DNA of 64,000 nucleotides. It comes from Actinomycetes bacterium (lineage in GTDB: Bacteria; Actinomycetota; Actinomycetes; Propionibacteriales; Nocardioidaceae). This document shows positions 1 to 8,855 of this stretch, piece by piece (within the stretch, counting starts at the first letter, position 1; each line of letters starts with the position of its first letter). Location of the stretch: positions 157,495 through 221,494 of the forward strand of contig JAEWOG010000090.1 in the NCBI GenBank assembly GCA_023460975.1, read 5' to 3'. The notes below the pieces were generated by a model, which was not told the DNA's origin, ran no database searches, and worked only from the letters and a program-made list of their open reading frames with translations. The position numbers and the translations under genes were made by a program.

Positions 1-1194
1 GCGGGCATTGCCGAAGGACGGACCCCGTACGGCTTCGGCCAGGAGCTCGCGCAGCCGGTCGAGCACCTCGGGGCCCGCGTCGTAGTCGGCCCCCGATGAC
101 ATGGAGGAGAAGATGGCGACCAGCTCGTCGTCGGTGTAGTCGACGAAGTCGATGGTGGTGCGGAACCTGCTCTCAAGGCCCGGGTTCTCCGAGATGAAGA
201 TCGCCATCGGGAGCGGATACCCCGCCACGATCACGACGAGATCGTTGCGCTTGTCCTCCATCTCCTTCACCAGCGTGTCAATGGCTTCCTTGCCGTACTG
301 GTCCCCCGACAGCGCGTACGCCTCGTCGATGAACAGCACGCCGCCCTCGGCAGACTTGACGACCTCGGCGGTCTTGGCGGCCGTCTGGCCGAGATAGCCC
401 GCCACCAGCTCCGAGCGGTCGACCTCGACCAACTGCCCCTTCGAGAGCAGGCCGAGGGCGCGGTAGATGCCCGCGACGAGGCGCGCCACCGTGGTCTTGC
501 CAGTGCCGGGGTTGCCGTTGAAGACCAGGTGCCTGGTGATCGTGGGGGTGTCCAGGCCGGCATCCTTGCGCAGCCCCTCGACCCGTAGGACCGCGGCCTG
601 CCGGTGGATCTCGCCCTTGACCGTCACGAGTCCGATCAGCGCGTCGAGCTCGGCGAGGAGTTCCTCGACGCTCTTGGCCTCCTCGGCCGGCTCCGGCTGC
701 TCCGGCTGCCCCGGGGTGAGCGGTGGCTCAGCGGCCTGGGCCTGAGGTGCGCCGGGATCGGGCGAGGACGAAACGACATCCGTGGGTGCCACGGGGGCGA
801 CGCCGAGCTGGGCAGCCCCGGCCATGGCCGCGTTGCCCACCGCGCGCGGATCGGGCTCGCCGAGGTCGCTGGCGGCATTCGCCACCACACCGAGCGCGCG
901 GGCGTAGGTGGGAGCCAGCGTCGGGTGCTCGAGCGTGAGCAGCGCCATTGTCGGGGTGGGACCGGCCCGAAAGCGTCGGCCCGAGACAGCGGCCTCGAAG
1001 AAGGCGGTGGCTCCCCCGCCGCGTCCGGTCTGCTCGGCCCAGGCGATGAAGGCCCGGCGGTTCGGCTCGGCGACGGTCGCAGCCAAGGACTCCCCCTCGG
1101 CGCGGGCCGTCGCGACATCGATGCCGGCCGCCTTCGCGGCCTGTTCGAGCGCATCGAGCGCCTCGGACAGGGTCGGTGTGCGCGGGTCACTCAT
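1..1194 (-). CDS. AAA+ ATPase, CbxX/CfxQ type (3' end outside window)
   Basis: A P-loop ATPase whose C-terminus runs off the left edge. About 190 N-terminal residues of low complexity (Pro/Ala/Glu-rich near 165-185) precede the AAA core. Visible motifs are Walker A GNPGTGKT (about residue 224) and Walker B GVLFIDEAYAL (about 283), the layout of CbxX/CfxQ and EccA-like ATPases. Its ATG overlaps the stop of the upstream gene as ATGA, so it is translationally coupled as the last visible member of the TelA operon. The partner it remodels is not known; a stress or tellurite-type role is inferred only from the TelA neighbour. Confidence 0.85.
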   Translation of the reverse strand, partial: MSDPRTPTLSEALDALEQAAKAAGIDVATARAEGESLAATVAEPNRRAFIAWAEQTGRGGGATAFFEAAVSGRRFRAGPTPTMALLTLEHPTLAPTYARALGVVANAASDLGEPDPRAVGNAAMAGAAQLGVAPVAPTDVVSSSPDPGAPQAQAAEPPLTPGQPEQPEPAEEAKSVEELLAELDALIGLVTVKGEIHRQAAVLRVEGLRKDAGLDTPTITRHLVFNGNPGTGKTTVARLVAGIYRALGLLSKGQLVEVDRSELVAGYLGQTAAKTAEVVKSAEGGVLFIDEAYALSGDQYGKEAIDTLVKEMEDKRNDLVVIVAGYPLPMAIFISENPGLESRFRTTIDFVDYTDDELVAIFSSMSSGADYDAGPEVLDRLRELLAEAVRGPSFGNAR

Positions 1195-1709
1195 GGTGCC
1201 TCCAGATTGAGGTCGGGACCGCCGTGGCCATGGAACTTCGCCTCGAGGAACCGGCTGTGCGCGATCAGCGCCTGCGCGTCGGCCCTGTTGGCGGCGTCGA
1301 GGATCTTGTCCATCGTCGCGGCAAGCAGCTCCAACTGCTCGACGAGGATCATCAGCGCGGTCTTGTGCCCGTCGATCGGGCGGGTGTCGGCCCACTCGCG
1401 CGGCAACCTCAGGTAGCCCTGGATCGCCTCGGGGAGGTAGTCGGTCGCCGTCGCCACGACCGCATAGCCCTCCTCGCTGCCCAGACCGAGCTCACGCAGG
1501 CGCGGGAGAGTCTGGTTGATCGCGCGCGCGATGCGTACGACCCGGGAGATCACCACGGCGGGCGCGTTCTGCTCACGCAGCGTCGCGTTGACGCGATTCA
1601 GCGCAGCGAGCACGTCTTGCTCGGTGGGGGGCGCGGGAACAGTGAAGCCCACGCCCTGCCCGGAGGTGCCGTCCCCTCGGACCGTGCGCCACCACGACTT
1701 CAGCCCCAC
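1191..1709 (-). CDS. TelA-operon protein of unknown function
   Basis: A 172-residue, mainly helical protein with no signal peptide or membrane segment. It lies 58 bp after telA and overlaps the AAA-ATPase start by 4 bp. In position it corresponds to the XpaC-like (bromo-chloroindolyl phosphate hydrolysis) proteins that often accompany TelA, but I see no motif that proves membership. A cytoplasmic accessory role for TelA and the ATPase is an inference from operon structure alone. Confidence 0.75.
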   Translation of the reverse strand: MGLKSWWRTVRGDGTSGQGVGFTVPAPPTEQDVLAALNRVNATLREQNAPAVVISRVVRIARAINQTLPRLRELGLGSEEGYAVVATATDYLPEAIQGYLRLPREWADTRPIDGHKTALMILVEQLELLAATMDKILDAANRADAQALIAHSRFLEAKFHGHGGPDLNLEAP

Positions 1710-1767
1710 CTGTCCCCGTTTCTTTCCATGTCTTGGTGCCGCGATGGTGGGCTTGGTGCCCTACCGA

Positions 1768-2988
1768 TCACCCACTGATGTCCAGGGCACCCACCGCATT
1801 GCGCTGGTCGTGCTGGCGCACGCGGTCGACGTACGCCTTCGACTTGGTGACCTCGGTCTCGAGGACCCCGATCGTGGTCGCCATGTTGTCGAGGGCCTTG
1901 AGCTTGAACTCGTCGATCGACTCCATCGTGGCGTAGATGTTGGCGAAGGCCGCCTGCAACTGCTCCATGCCGATCGTGGAGGACGCCGCCTGCTCCTGGA
2001 TCTGCGCCGAGTTGTCCCGCAGCATCTCGGAGGTCCGCTGGATCATGCCGGACGTGGTCGTGTTGAGCGCCGAGATCTGGTCAAGGACCAGCTTCTGGTT
2101 GCTCAGGGCCTGCGCCACGATCACGGCCGTACGCAGAGCCGAGACCGTGGTCGTGGTCGCGCGGTCGACGCCCTTGATGAGCTCGACGTTGTTCTTCAGG
2201 ATGATGTCGATCGCGAGGTAGGCCTGGATCGAGACGGCCAACTGCGTGAGCAGGTCCTGGTGCTTCTGGCGGACGTAGAAGAGAACGTCCTGCGACATCG
2301 TGCGCGCCTCGTCGGGGTTGCTGAGCTCGAGCTCCGCGATCTTGGCCGCGACCTTGGCGTCGAGCCGCTCGGCCACGTAGATGTACTGGTTGAGCCGCCC
2401 CATGATCGCCCAGAGGTTCGTCTTCTCAAGGTTGAGCGCGACGTTGTCCTTGTGCAGCTCGTCCTGACCGCTGCGCAGCGCGTGCAGGATCGAGTTGAGG
2501 TGGCTCTGCGACGAGCTGTACTTGCGGAAGTAGTCCTCGATGCTGTCGGTGAAGGGCAGCTTGCTCCAGAACTTGCGGGTGGACGACTGGCCCGGGTCCA
2601 GGTCCTCGACGGTCCGCCGCAGTTCGAGCAGCGTCTTGCCCACCGTCGAGCCCTCTGCGAGGCCGCCCTCCTTGAGAGCGGTGACCGGCTTGTCGAGCAT
2701 GCGGTTGGACGTCTCAGCCGCCTTGCGGATGTCCGCATCGCCCATGGTGCGCACGCTCTCGGCCTGCGCCGCGAACTCGGGGCTGCCGACCTTGGACGTC
2801 GCGAGCGCCGCCAGGAAGCTGTCCACCTTGGCGTCGAGCTCGGGGACCTTGGCAGCATCGACCTGGGGCGCCATCTTGGGCGCCTGGGTCTCGACGACCG
2901 GTGCGGCTGGCTCGGGCGCGGTCAGCGTGAGCACCGGCTCCGGAGGAGACAGCGGCGTGGTCGCGGGCACGGAACCGTCGGTTGTCAT
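1768..2988 (-). CDS. telA: TelA family toxic anion resistance protein
   Basis: A 406-residue cytoplasmic protein. A Pro/Ala-rich leader of about 45 residues is followed by the long helical TelA body (segments such as LLELRRTVEDLDP and IDIILKNNVELIKGVDRATTTTV), close to the usual 380-400 residues. The family is linked to tellurite and other toxic anion resistance and, in firmicutes, to envelope stress; the molecular activity is unsettled. It is first in a three-gene operon with a small helical protein and an AAA ATPase. Its ATG has no clear Shine-Dalgarno site, but a TAGCCT box lies 6 nt upstream, so the mRNA is probably leaderless. Confidence 0.88.
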   Translation of the reverse strand: MTTDGSVPATTPLSPPEPVLTLTAPEPAAPVVETQAPKMAPQVDAAKVPELDAKVDSFLAALATSKVGSPEFAAQAESVRTMGDADIRKAAETSNRMLDKPVTALKEGGLAEGSTVGKTLLELRRTVEDLDPGQSSTRKFWSKLPFTDSIEDYFRKYSSSQSHLNSILHALRSGQDELHKDNVALNLEKTNLWAIMGRLNQYIYVAERLDAKVAAKIAELELSNPDEARTMSQDVLFYVRQKHQDLLTQLAVSIQAYLAIDIILKNNVELIKGVDRATTTTVSALRTAVIVAQALSNQKLVLDQISALNTTTSGMIQRTSEMLRDNSAQIQEQAASSTIGMEQLQAAFANIYATMESIDEFKLKALDNMATTIGVLETEVTKSKAYVDRVRQHDQRNAVGALDISG

Positions 2989-2994
2989 GCAGGG

Positions 2995-3000
2995 AGGCTA
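2995..3000 (-). promoter_or_regulatory. -10 box of telA, probable leaderless start
   Basis: TAGCCT (TANNNT consensus) on the minus strand ends 6 nt before the telA ATG, which would put the transcription start on or next to the start codon. No purine-rich ribosome site is present upstream. Confidence 0.45.
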
Positions 3001-3078
3001 CATATCTCCGCCGACGATTTCACCGGCGGCTCACCAGCGGGACAGCGAGATGTCTCGGGTCGTGGCCACGTTGTCGGC

Positions 3079-4710
3079 CTAGTACCGATATCCCGCAGCC
3101 GACTCCTCGGCCCGCTGGACGGCGTCGGCGGTCCCGAGGACTGCGGTCAGGAAGGGCACGCGGTGCAGGACCTCCACCTCGAGGTCACCACGTGCTCGCA
3201 CGGTCGCCGTACGGGGAACCGCGCGCAGCAGCGCGAGCTCGCCGAACCAGTCCCCCGGCTCGAGGGTGCGTACGAACTCTCCGCCCACCAGCACCTCCGC
3301 CTGCCCAGCAACCACGACGTAGAAGTCCTCGCCCTCCTCCCCCTCCCGCACGACGGCCTCTCCAGCGGGCACGGTCTGGGTGCGTACGCTCCGGGCCAGC
3401 CGCTCCAGAACCCTCGCCGACAACAGCGACAGGAACGGCACCTGGGCCAGTCGGCCCAGTGGACCCTGCGGCACCGTCGCTTCGGCGGCGCGCTGTCTCA
3501 TGCTGGCCGCCGCCATCAGCACCACCAGGGGCAGCAGGACCCCGGTCACGACGAAGGCCCCCTGCGCCCCGAACCCGAGCACCAGCAGTGGCGCGAGCGC
3601 CGTACCGAGGGCGGTCCCGGTCATCATCACCGCCTCGCTGACCCCGAAGACCGGCGTCAACTGCTCGTCGGGCAGCGCACGTTGGACCAACGTCATGACG
3701 GCGACGTCGAAGAACTGCCTGCCCGCGCCCGACACCACGAGCATGGCGACGGCGAGGAGCACCTCGGGGGCAAAGCCCGCGATCGCCAGGGGAATGCCCG
3801 TGACCCCGGCGCCCAGCACGATCGCGGGGGCGAGCCGTGCGCGACCGGCGAGCAGCACCGCGAGCACGGCCCCGACCAGCGCCCCGATCCCGACCGAGGA
3901 GTTCAGCACGCCCGGTCCGGCACTGCCCATGTCGAGCACATCCATGGCGAGCACCACCAGCAGGATGTCGAGCAGCCCGACGAGGACGTACTCGGCAAAG
4001 CTGAGCAGCAGCAGCAATCGCGCGGCGGGAGCGCTGCGCACGATCTGGAGGGTGGACTCCTACGGCACACCATGACGAGCCAACGGCACCCGTGGCCTCC
4101 TGGTGACCAGGAGGCACAGGCCACTCGCCACGACGCTCAGGCCCGCCAGCACCACCACGACTCCACCCGGCCCGATGACCACGATGAGCACGCCGCTGAG
4201 AAGAGGGCCGAGGAACACTCCGACCGCCTCCACGAACCCCGTTGCCGCGTTGCCCACGGTCAGCGCCGCCGTGGAGTTCGAGATCTCCGGCAGGAGGGCG
4301 TGGTGGACGGGCCGCGTCAACGTCACGCTCAAGGCCGCCGCCGCTGCGGTCACCGCCACCACCACGTACGGCGCCTGCGCGATCAGCGCGGCAGCGCACG
4401 CGCCGTAGGTGAGCGTCTGCACGACATAGCCCGCCAGCAGCGCGCGAGAACGGGACATCCGGGCCAACAGGCTGGCGCCCACGGGAGCCAGCAACGCCGA
4501 GGGGACCAGCTGCACCAGGGCGATCACGCTGGCGGCGCGTACGCCGCCCTCGTCGAACGCCCACACCAGCAGAGTGAGGTAGCTGGCCCACTCCCCGATG
4601 CTGAAGATGAGGTACGCGATCACCACTGCGCGCAGGTCACGGCTCCCCCATGCCTGACGCAGCACTGCGCCCCGCGACTGCGGCGCTGGGGCCACCTCGG
4701 AGGCCGTCAC
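3079..4710 (-). pseudogene. MFS transporter with C-terminal cyclic-nucleotide-binding domain, split by an in-frame TAG
   Basis: Two open segments in the same frame, 4710-4060 and 4041-3079, together give one protein of about 543 residues. The first holds an MFS N-terminal half (starting after MTASEVAPAPQSRG, six or so hydrophobic helices). The second holds the remaining helices and then a cNMP-binding domain with FGELALLRAVPRTATV, the phosphate-binding cassette. A single TAG at 4062-4060 separates them, with six open codons (ESTLQI) before the next possible start, GTG 4041. Both flanks keep good GC3 and family-like sequence, so this is a recent nonsense lesion, a sequencing error, or less likely two polypeptides. 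The gene overlaps the upstream lactone oxidase remnant by ATGA. Confidence 0.82.
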
Positions 4711-5269
4711 CGCGCGATTCCGAGGTGCGAACGCCAGTAGTCGGTCACGAACACCTGCTTCGGGTCGTACGCAGCGCGCACCTCCATGAAGTCGCCGAAG
4801 CGCGGGTACGCAGAGGCCAAGTACGCCGCGCCGAAGTCAGGGTCAGCGCCGTCCGGCAGGTGCTTGCCCCAGTGCGGGCGGTGGCCGTACTGCCCCAGCA
4901 CCTGTTGCGCCCAGAACTGCGGATAGAACGCCTCCTGGGGAGGGGTCGCGCTGCGACCGAAGTAGTAGAGATCGACGCGCACCACGTCGGTGCGGTACGA
5001 GGGGCTCAGCCAGAAGTTGCTGGCCTTGGCCCCATAGATCTCGCAGGCGTACGTGCCGCTGCGTTCGTAGCCGCCGCCGGCATAGAAGTCACGCAGCGTC
5101 CCCATGACCTCGTGGGCGCGCTCGATCGGGATCCACAACTCCGTGAACTCCGTCGGCATGAAGTCGTCCGAGATCTGGTTGTCCATCGGCAGCCCGGTCC
5201 ACGCGTGGTCCCAGAACTGCTGCGGCTTCCCCTGCTGCGAGCCCGCCTTGCACCACGTGTACGAGCTCT
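4707..5269 (-). pseudogene. C-terminal fragment of an FAD-linked D-arabinono-1,4-lactone oxidase family protein
   Basis: The frame from about 5265 down to 4707 encodes the C-terminal substrate domain of the ALO / L-gulonolactone oxidase family: SYTWCKAG, FWDHAWTGLPMDNQ and TEFTELWIPIERA, ending in DYWRSHLGIAR. The family is normally about 430 residues and begins with an FAD-binding PCMH domain. Here that domain is absent and upstream of about 5270 the sequence belongs to a gene on the other strand. An internal ATG at 5186 could start a 159-residue peptide, but it lies in mid-domain. The stop overlaps the MFS start by 4 bp, so this was the first gene of a two-gene operon of which both members are damaged. 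Confidence 0.8.
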
Positions 5270-5271
5270 CT

Positions 5272-6012
5272 GTGGCAGCCGGTGCACCCCTGCCGCAGCT
5301 CGACTATTTGTCGGCGGCGGCGCCGGAGCGGGACGCCGAGCGCGTCAGCGACGACCACGAGTGCCTCGTGTGGCTGCGCCGATCCCGACCGCTGCTCGAG
5401 CAGCTCGCGGACTCCGCGGACGACACAGCCGTACGGCATCGCGCCCGCGCCACGCTGGCCATGCTCTCGGTGTGCGACTCCTTCTCGCTCTCGCCCGTCC
5501 CGGCTTGGCGCAACTACCAGGAGTTCCTGGCGCGGGCATCCCAGAACCAGGGGGCCGTCGCGGACCTCATCGCCGCGAACCCGCGCGATGAGCGCTCTGC
5601 CCACTCCCAGCGCGCGCCCGCCGCACTGCTCGACGAACTGCCCGCCCAGCTGAACGACGCACTCGACCGCAGCGTCGCCAACGCGGACGGGGTGCGGGCG
5701 GCCGAGGAGCACGTGGGCCGCCTGAATCCCACCGTGCCTGCCTGCGCAGGCGCGGGCGCATGGCTCGTCGTGCGGGTGCCGTTCCTGGCACTCGAGGAAG
5801 GATCCACCGCCGTGTGGCGGGGTGACGAGGAGGTGCCGCTGAGCCAGGTCAGCCCGATTCCTGTCGCGCTGAGTGCGATCGAGGTGATGCGGCCGCGCTA
5901 CTTCGTGTTCTTCGTGCCGTTCGAGGCGGCGCCCGTGGACGCGACGAAGGAGCAACGTCGAGAGATCGGAGCCCGCTTCCTCACGGCCCTCACGACTCCA
6001 CCTCAATCGTGA
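5272..6012 (+). CDS. Hypothetical protein, start uncertain
   Basis: From GTG 5272 (or TTG 5308) the plus frame shows strong GC3 bias through to the stop, about 246 residues. I do not recognise the family. The sequence is soluble, rich in acidic and Arg residues, with LVWLRRSRPLLEQLADSADDTAVRHRARATL-type helices in the first third and a hydrophobic stretch (WLVVRVPFLAL, RPRYFVFFVPFEAA) near the end. Its beginning abuts the breakpoint of the truncated lactone oxidase, so it may itself have lost an N-terminal part. It converges with the sigma factor gene, overlapping by 10 bp. Confidence 0.55.
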   Translation: MAAGAPLPQLDYLSAAAPERDAERVSDDHECLVWLRRSRPLLEQLADSADDTAVRHRARATLAMLSVCDSFSLSPVPAWRNYQEFLARASQNQGAVADLIAANPRDERSAHSQRAPAALLDELPAQLNDALDRSVANADGVRAAEEHVGRLNPTVPACAGAGAWLVVRVPFLALEEGSTAVWRGDEEVPLSQVSPIPVALSAIEVMRPRYFVFFVPFEAAPVDATKEQRREIGARFLTALTTPPQS

Positions 6013-7307
6013 GCCCGCGCCTCCCGCTCACGGCGCAGCAGCACCGACCGCTCCCCCGCGTTGTCGGTCCGGGCTGCGGCCTCACCGAACTGAGCCGCGG
6101 CAGCCGCGTACTGGCCCGAACGTTCGAGGAGGTCACCCCGCACGGCCGGCACCATCGGTGAGCCAGCCAACTCGTCCGAGTCGATCGCCGCCAACACCTG
6201 AAGTCCGGCCGCTGGCCCGTGCGCCCTGCCGTACGCCACGGCACGGTTGACCTCGACGACGGGGCCGGGCGCCGCCTGGGCGAGCACGTCGTACAGCTCG
6301 GCGATGCGGTCCCAGCGGGTGTCCTCGGCCCGCGCCGCGCGAGCATGCTCGGCGGCGATGGCGGCCTGGAGGAAGTAGCGCCCCACGGGCGTTCCGCGAG
6401 CCGCCCACTGCGTCGCCTCGCCCAGCAACGCGAGTCCGCGACGGATGGCCTCTTCGTCCCAGGCCCGGCGATCCTGGTTCTCCAGCAGGACCGGCTCGCC
6501 CGCGGCATCGAGACGGGCGGCGCTGCGCGAGCCTTGCAGTTCGAGGAGCGTCAGCAGGCCCAACGCCTCGGGTTCGCCGGGCGCCAGTTCGGCCAGCATG
6601 CGTGCCAGCCGCGTCGCCTCGGCCATCAGGTCCCGACGCAGCCAGTCGTCGCCGGCGCTCGCGCTGTATCCCTCGTTGAAGATGAGGTAGACCACGGCCG
6701 CGACGTCGTCGAGCCGGTCAGCACGCTCGGCTCCGGTCGGCAGGTCGAACTCCGCCCCGGCGCGCACCAACGTCTGCTTGGCCCGCGAGATCCGCTGCCC
6801 CATCGTCGCCTCGGAGACCAGGAACCCCCGGGCGATCTCCTGGGTACTCAGCCCTCCGACGAGTCGCAGCGTCAGCGCCGCACGCGAGGCAGCGCTGAGA
6901 ACGGGATGGCACGTCAGGAACATCAACCGAAGGACGTCGTCCTCGATGTGGTCCACCTGTGCGTCCAGATCCTCCATGGCGTCCTCTCCCGCCAGGGCGT
7001 GCGCGACCTCCTCGGTGCGGCGTTGCAGCGTCTCGGCGCGCCGGAAGTGGTCGACTCCCCGGCGTTTGGCCGTGGTCATCAGCCAGCCGGCGGGGTTGGC
7101 TGGCACTCCCGTGAGTGGCCATTGCTCCAGGGCAGCGAGCAGCGCATCCTGCGCGAGGTCCTCGGCGAGGGCGACGTCACGGGTGATCCGCGTGAGCGCG
7201 CCGACCAGGCGGGCCGATGAGGTCCGCCAGGTCGCCGTGACCAGTTCATCGATGGCGTCGCCTGACACGGGGGCAGCGTACGCTCCGCCGCCCCCGTCAG
7301 GGCTCAC
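6003..7307 (-). CDS. ECF42-type RNA polymerase sigma factor with DUF6596 C-terminal domain
   Basis: A 434-residue protein. Sigma region 2 (residues about 20-90, DVALAEDLAQDALLAALEQWP) and region 4 (about 130-190, LSTQEIARGFLVSEATMGQRISRAKQTL) are followed by a long DUF6596/TPR-like C-terminal extension. That layout is typical of ECF42 factors, which lack an anti-sigma and are encoded beside YCII/DGPF proteins, exactly as here: the YCII gene ends 13 bp upstream. The extension is thought to modulate activity. The start used is GTG 7307; GTG near 7268 (VSGDAIDELV) is an alternative. Confidence 0.9.
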   Translation of the reverse strand: MSPDGGGGAYAAPVSGDAIDELVTATWRTSSARLVGALTRITRDVALAEDLAQDALLAALEQWPLTGVPANPAGWLMTTAKRRGVDHFRRAETLQRRTEEVAHALAGEDAMEDLDAQVDHIEDDVLRLMFLTCHPVLSAASRAALTLRLVGGLSTQEIARGFLVSEATMGQRISRAKQTLVRAGAEFDLPTGAERADRLDDVAAVVYLIFNEGYSASAGDDWLRRDLMAEATRLARMLAELAPGEPEALGLLTLLELQGSRSAARLDAAGEPVLLENQDRRAWDEEAIRRGLALLGEATQWAARGTPVGRYFLQAAIAAEHARAARAEDTRWDRIAELYDVLAQAAPGPVVEVNRAVAYGRAHGPAAGLQVLAAIDSDELAGSPMVPAVRGDLLERSGQYAAAAAQFGEAAARTDNAGERSVLLRREREARAHD

Positions 7308-7320
7308 TCAGGCGTCAGCG

Positions 7321-7698
7321 TCAGGCGTCAGCGGGCTGCGGCGGCTCGTCGGATACCTGACGCAGCGTGGCCACCATCGCGCACTCAGGCCAGTGCCTGG
7401 CGTGCAGCTCGGCGAACTCGCGTTGCGCGGCGACGGCCTCCTCGATGCTGTCGAACTGGAGCAGCGACCAGCCGCCGACCACTTCCTTGGCCTCCGCGTA
7501 CGGGCCGTCCACGCGTGTCGTCTCACCTTGGCGGACGACGAAGTTGACGGCGTCCTCGGTGCCGTAGAGGCCGCCGCCGTCGAGGAAGGCTCCCTTGGCC
7601 GCCTGGTCGGTGATGTAGACCTCCATCGCGTCGAAGAGCGCCTGCGGGGGCATCCCGATGCCCTCTTCCATCCGCACGAATCCCATGAATCGAGGCAT
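7321..7698 (-). CDS. YCII/DGPF domain protein
   Basis: A 125-residue YCII-related protein (MPRFMGFVRMEEG at the start, VDGPYAEAKEVVGGWSLLQ in the middle). These small ferredoxin-fold proteins are the genomic partners of ECF42 sigma factors and are often their targets; the biochemical role is unknown. ATG 7698 is chosen because AAAGGA lies 9 nt upstream, although the frame stays open further. The sigma factor follows after 13 bp, so the two are probably one transcript. Confidence 0.88.
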   Translation of the reverse strand: MPRFMGFVRMEEGIGMPPQALFDAMEVYITDQAAKGAFLDGGGLYGTEDAVNFVVRQGETTRVDGPYAEAKEVVGGWSLLQFDSIEEAVAAQREFAELHARHWPECAMVATLRQVSDEPPQPADA

Positions 7699-7803
7699 GA
7701 TGCTCAGTCCTTTCGGTTGGAGTGTTCTCGCCCATGTGTCGTACGAGCGCACGCCGTTTCGACATCAGGCCCCAGACTTTTTTCGTGAGGTGCCACCAGC
7801 GCG

Positions 7804-8031
7804 TCACTGGGCGCCGTCGTCACCACCCTCGATGCGGAACCCGACCTTCATCTGGACCTGGAAGTGCTCCACCGCACCGTCCTTGATCTGTCCGCGGACC
7901 TGAGTGACCTCGAACCAGTCGAGATGACGCAGCGTCGTGGCTGCTTGAGCGATGCCATTGCGTACGGCCTCCTGGATCCCTTCGGGAGAGGTGCCGACGA
8001 TCTCCGTGACCCGATACGTGCGATTCGTCAT
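7804..8031 (-). CDS. Dodecin family flavin-binding protein
   Basis: A 75-residue protein. VYRVTEIVGTS-like opening (TYRVTEIVGTSPEGIQEAV), the conserved Trp (LDWFEVTQVRG) that stacks on flavin, and the GxIxDGxVxHFQVxMKVGF ending are all dodecin hallmarks. Dodecins form hollow 12-mers that store or buffer FMN/riboflavin in the cytoplasm. It stands alone between the YCII gene and the DUF1707 pair. Confidence 0.93.
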   Translation of the reverse strand: MTNRTYRVTEIVGTSPEGIQEAVRNGIAQAATTLRHLDWFEVTQVRGQIKDGAVEHFQVQMKVGFRIEGGDDGAQ

Positions 8032-8072
8032 CTTCCGACACTAGACCTGAGCTGGCGCGAGGACCACTGACC

Positions 8073-8855
8073 TCAGCCACCAGACGGATCGAACGGCCTG
8101 CGCTCCAGCACCTTCCCGTCGAGGTCCGTGACGACGTACGCCGACTCCTGGAACTCGTTGCTCACCGTGATGACGATGGTTGGCTGGTCGGCGTCGGCCC
8201 AGTGCTGGATGGACAGGCTCGAGTCGACGGGCTCCGGCACTCCCAGCGTGCTCTCAGCCTCGGCGAGGGTGACCTCCAGCGCGTCGAGGTCGACGTCCGC
8301 GAGGTCGAACTCGAGGTGCTCGCCTGCAGCGCGCACATCGTCCACCTCCTTGAACCCTCCCTCGGTCAAGCGCCACTGCTGGTACCTGGCTCGGCCGTCC
8401 TGCGTGGGGACCGTGATGGTCGACAACGGGTAGCCGAGCACGACCCCGTAGCTCTCGGTGGTGTGGAACGCGCCAGCCTGCGCATCGATCACCTCACCGA
8501 GGTCCTCGGCGGGCACGGTGTACTCCTGGTGCACGGGCGGGGCAGGCGCAGGGTCGTCGGTGAGCTCTGCCACCGCGATGCCCCCTGCAACCACGAGGAC
8601 CAACGCGCCCACCGCCACCGTGACCCGTCGTGGAATCCGGCGCCACCAGCGTGCGCGCCGCACGGGTACGACAGCGCCGCGCAGGTCGACGGTGACCTGG
8701 TCCAGGTCGCCCACGTGGGTGGCCACCAGCGCCCGATGCACCCGGTCCTCTCGCTGCTCCTCGGTGAGCTGGCCGTCCGTGAAGGCGGCGTTGATCAACT
8801 CGACGGCGGCATCACGTTCGGCCGTCCGAGCACGTTTCCACGAGGCCAGTGCCAT
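8073..8855 (-). CDS. DUF1707 (SHOCT-like) single-pass membrane protein, second copy
   Basis: A 260-residue protein. The N-terminal DUF1707 motif is AAVELINAAFTDGQLTEEQREDRVHRALVATHVGDLDQVTVDL (the family's 50-residue cytoplasmic domain). Next come an Arg-rich stop-transfer flank and one transmembrane helix (VTVAVGALVLVVAGGIAVAEL), then about 160 extracytoplasmic residues. It starts at ATG 8855, sharing its A with the TGA of the upstream paralogue (TGATG). The two proteins align over most of their length, so they are a tandem duplication. The function of the outer domain is unknown. Confidence 0.82.
   Translation of the reverse strand: MALASWKRARTAERDAAVELINAAFTDGQLTEEQREDRVHRALVATHVGDLDQVTVDLRGAVVPVRRARWWRRIPRRVTVAVGALVLVVAGGIAVAELTDDPAPAPPVHQEYTVPAEDLGEVIDAQAGAFHTTESYGVVLGYPLSTITVPTQDGRARYQQWRLTEGGFKEVDDVRAAGEHLEFDLADVDLDALEVTLAEAESTLGVPEPVDSSLSIQHWADADQPTIVITVSNEFQESAYVVTDLDGKVLERRPFDPSGG

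Noticed and set aside
1516..4740. Open frame of 1074 codons on the plus strand
   Set aside because: It lies antisense to telA and the MFS gene, is dominated by His/Arg/Asp/Gly from the opposite strand's codon bias, and has no domain.
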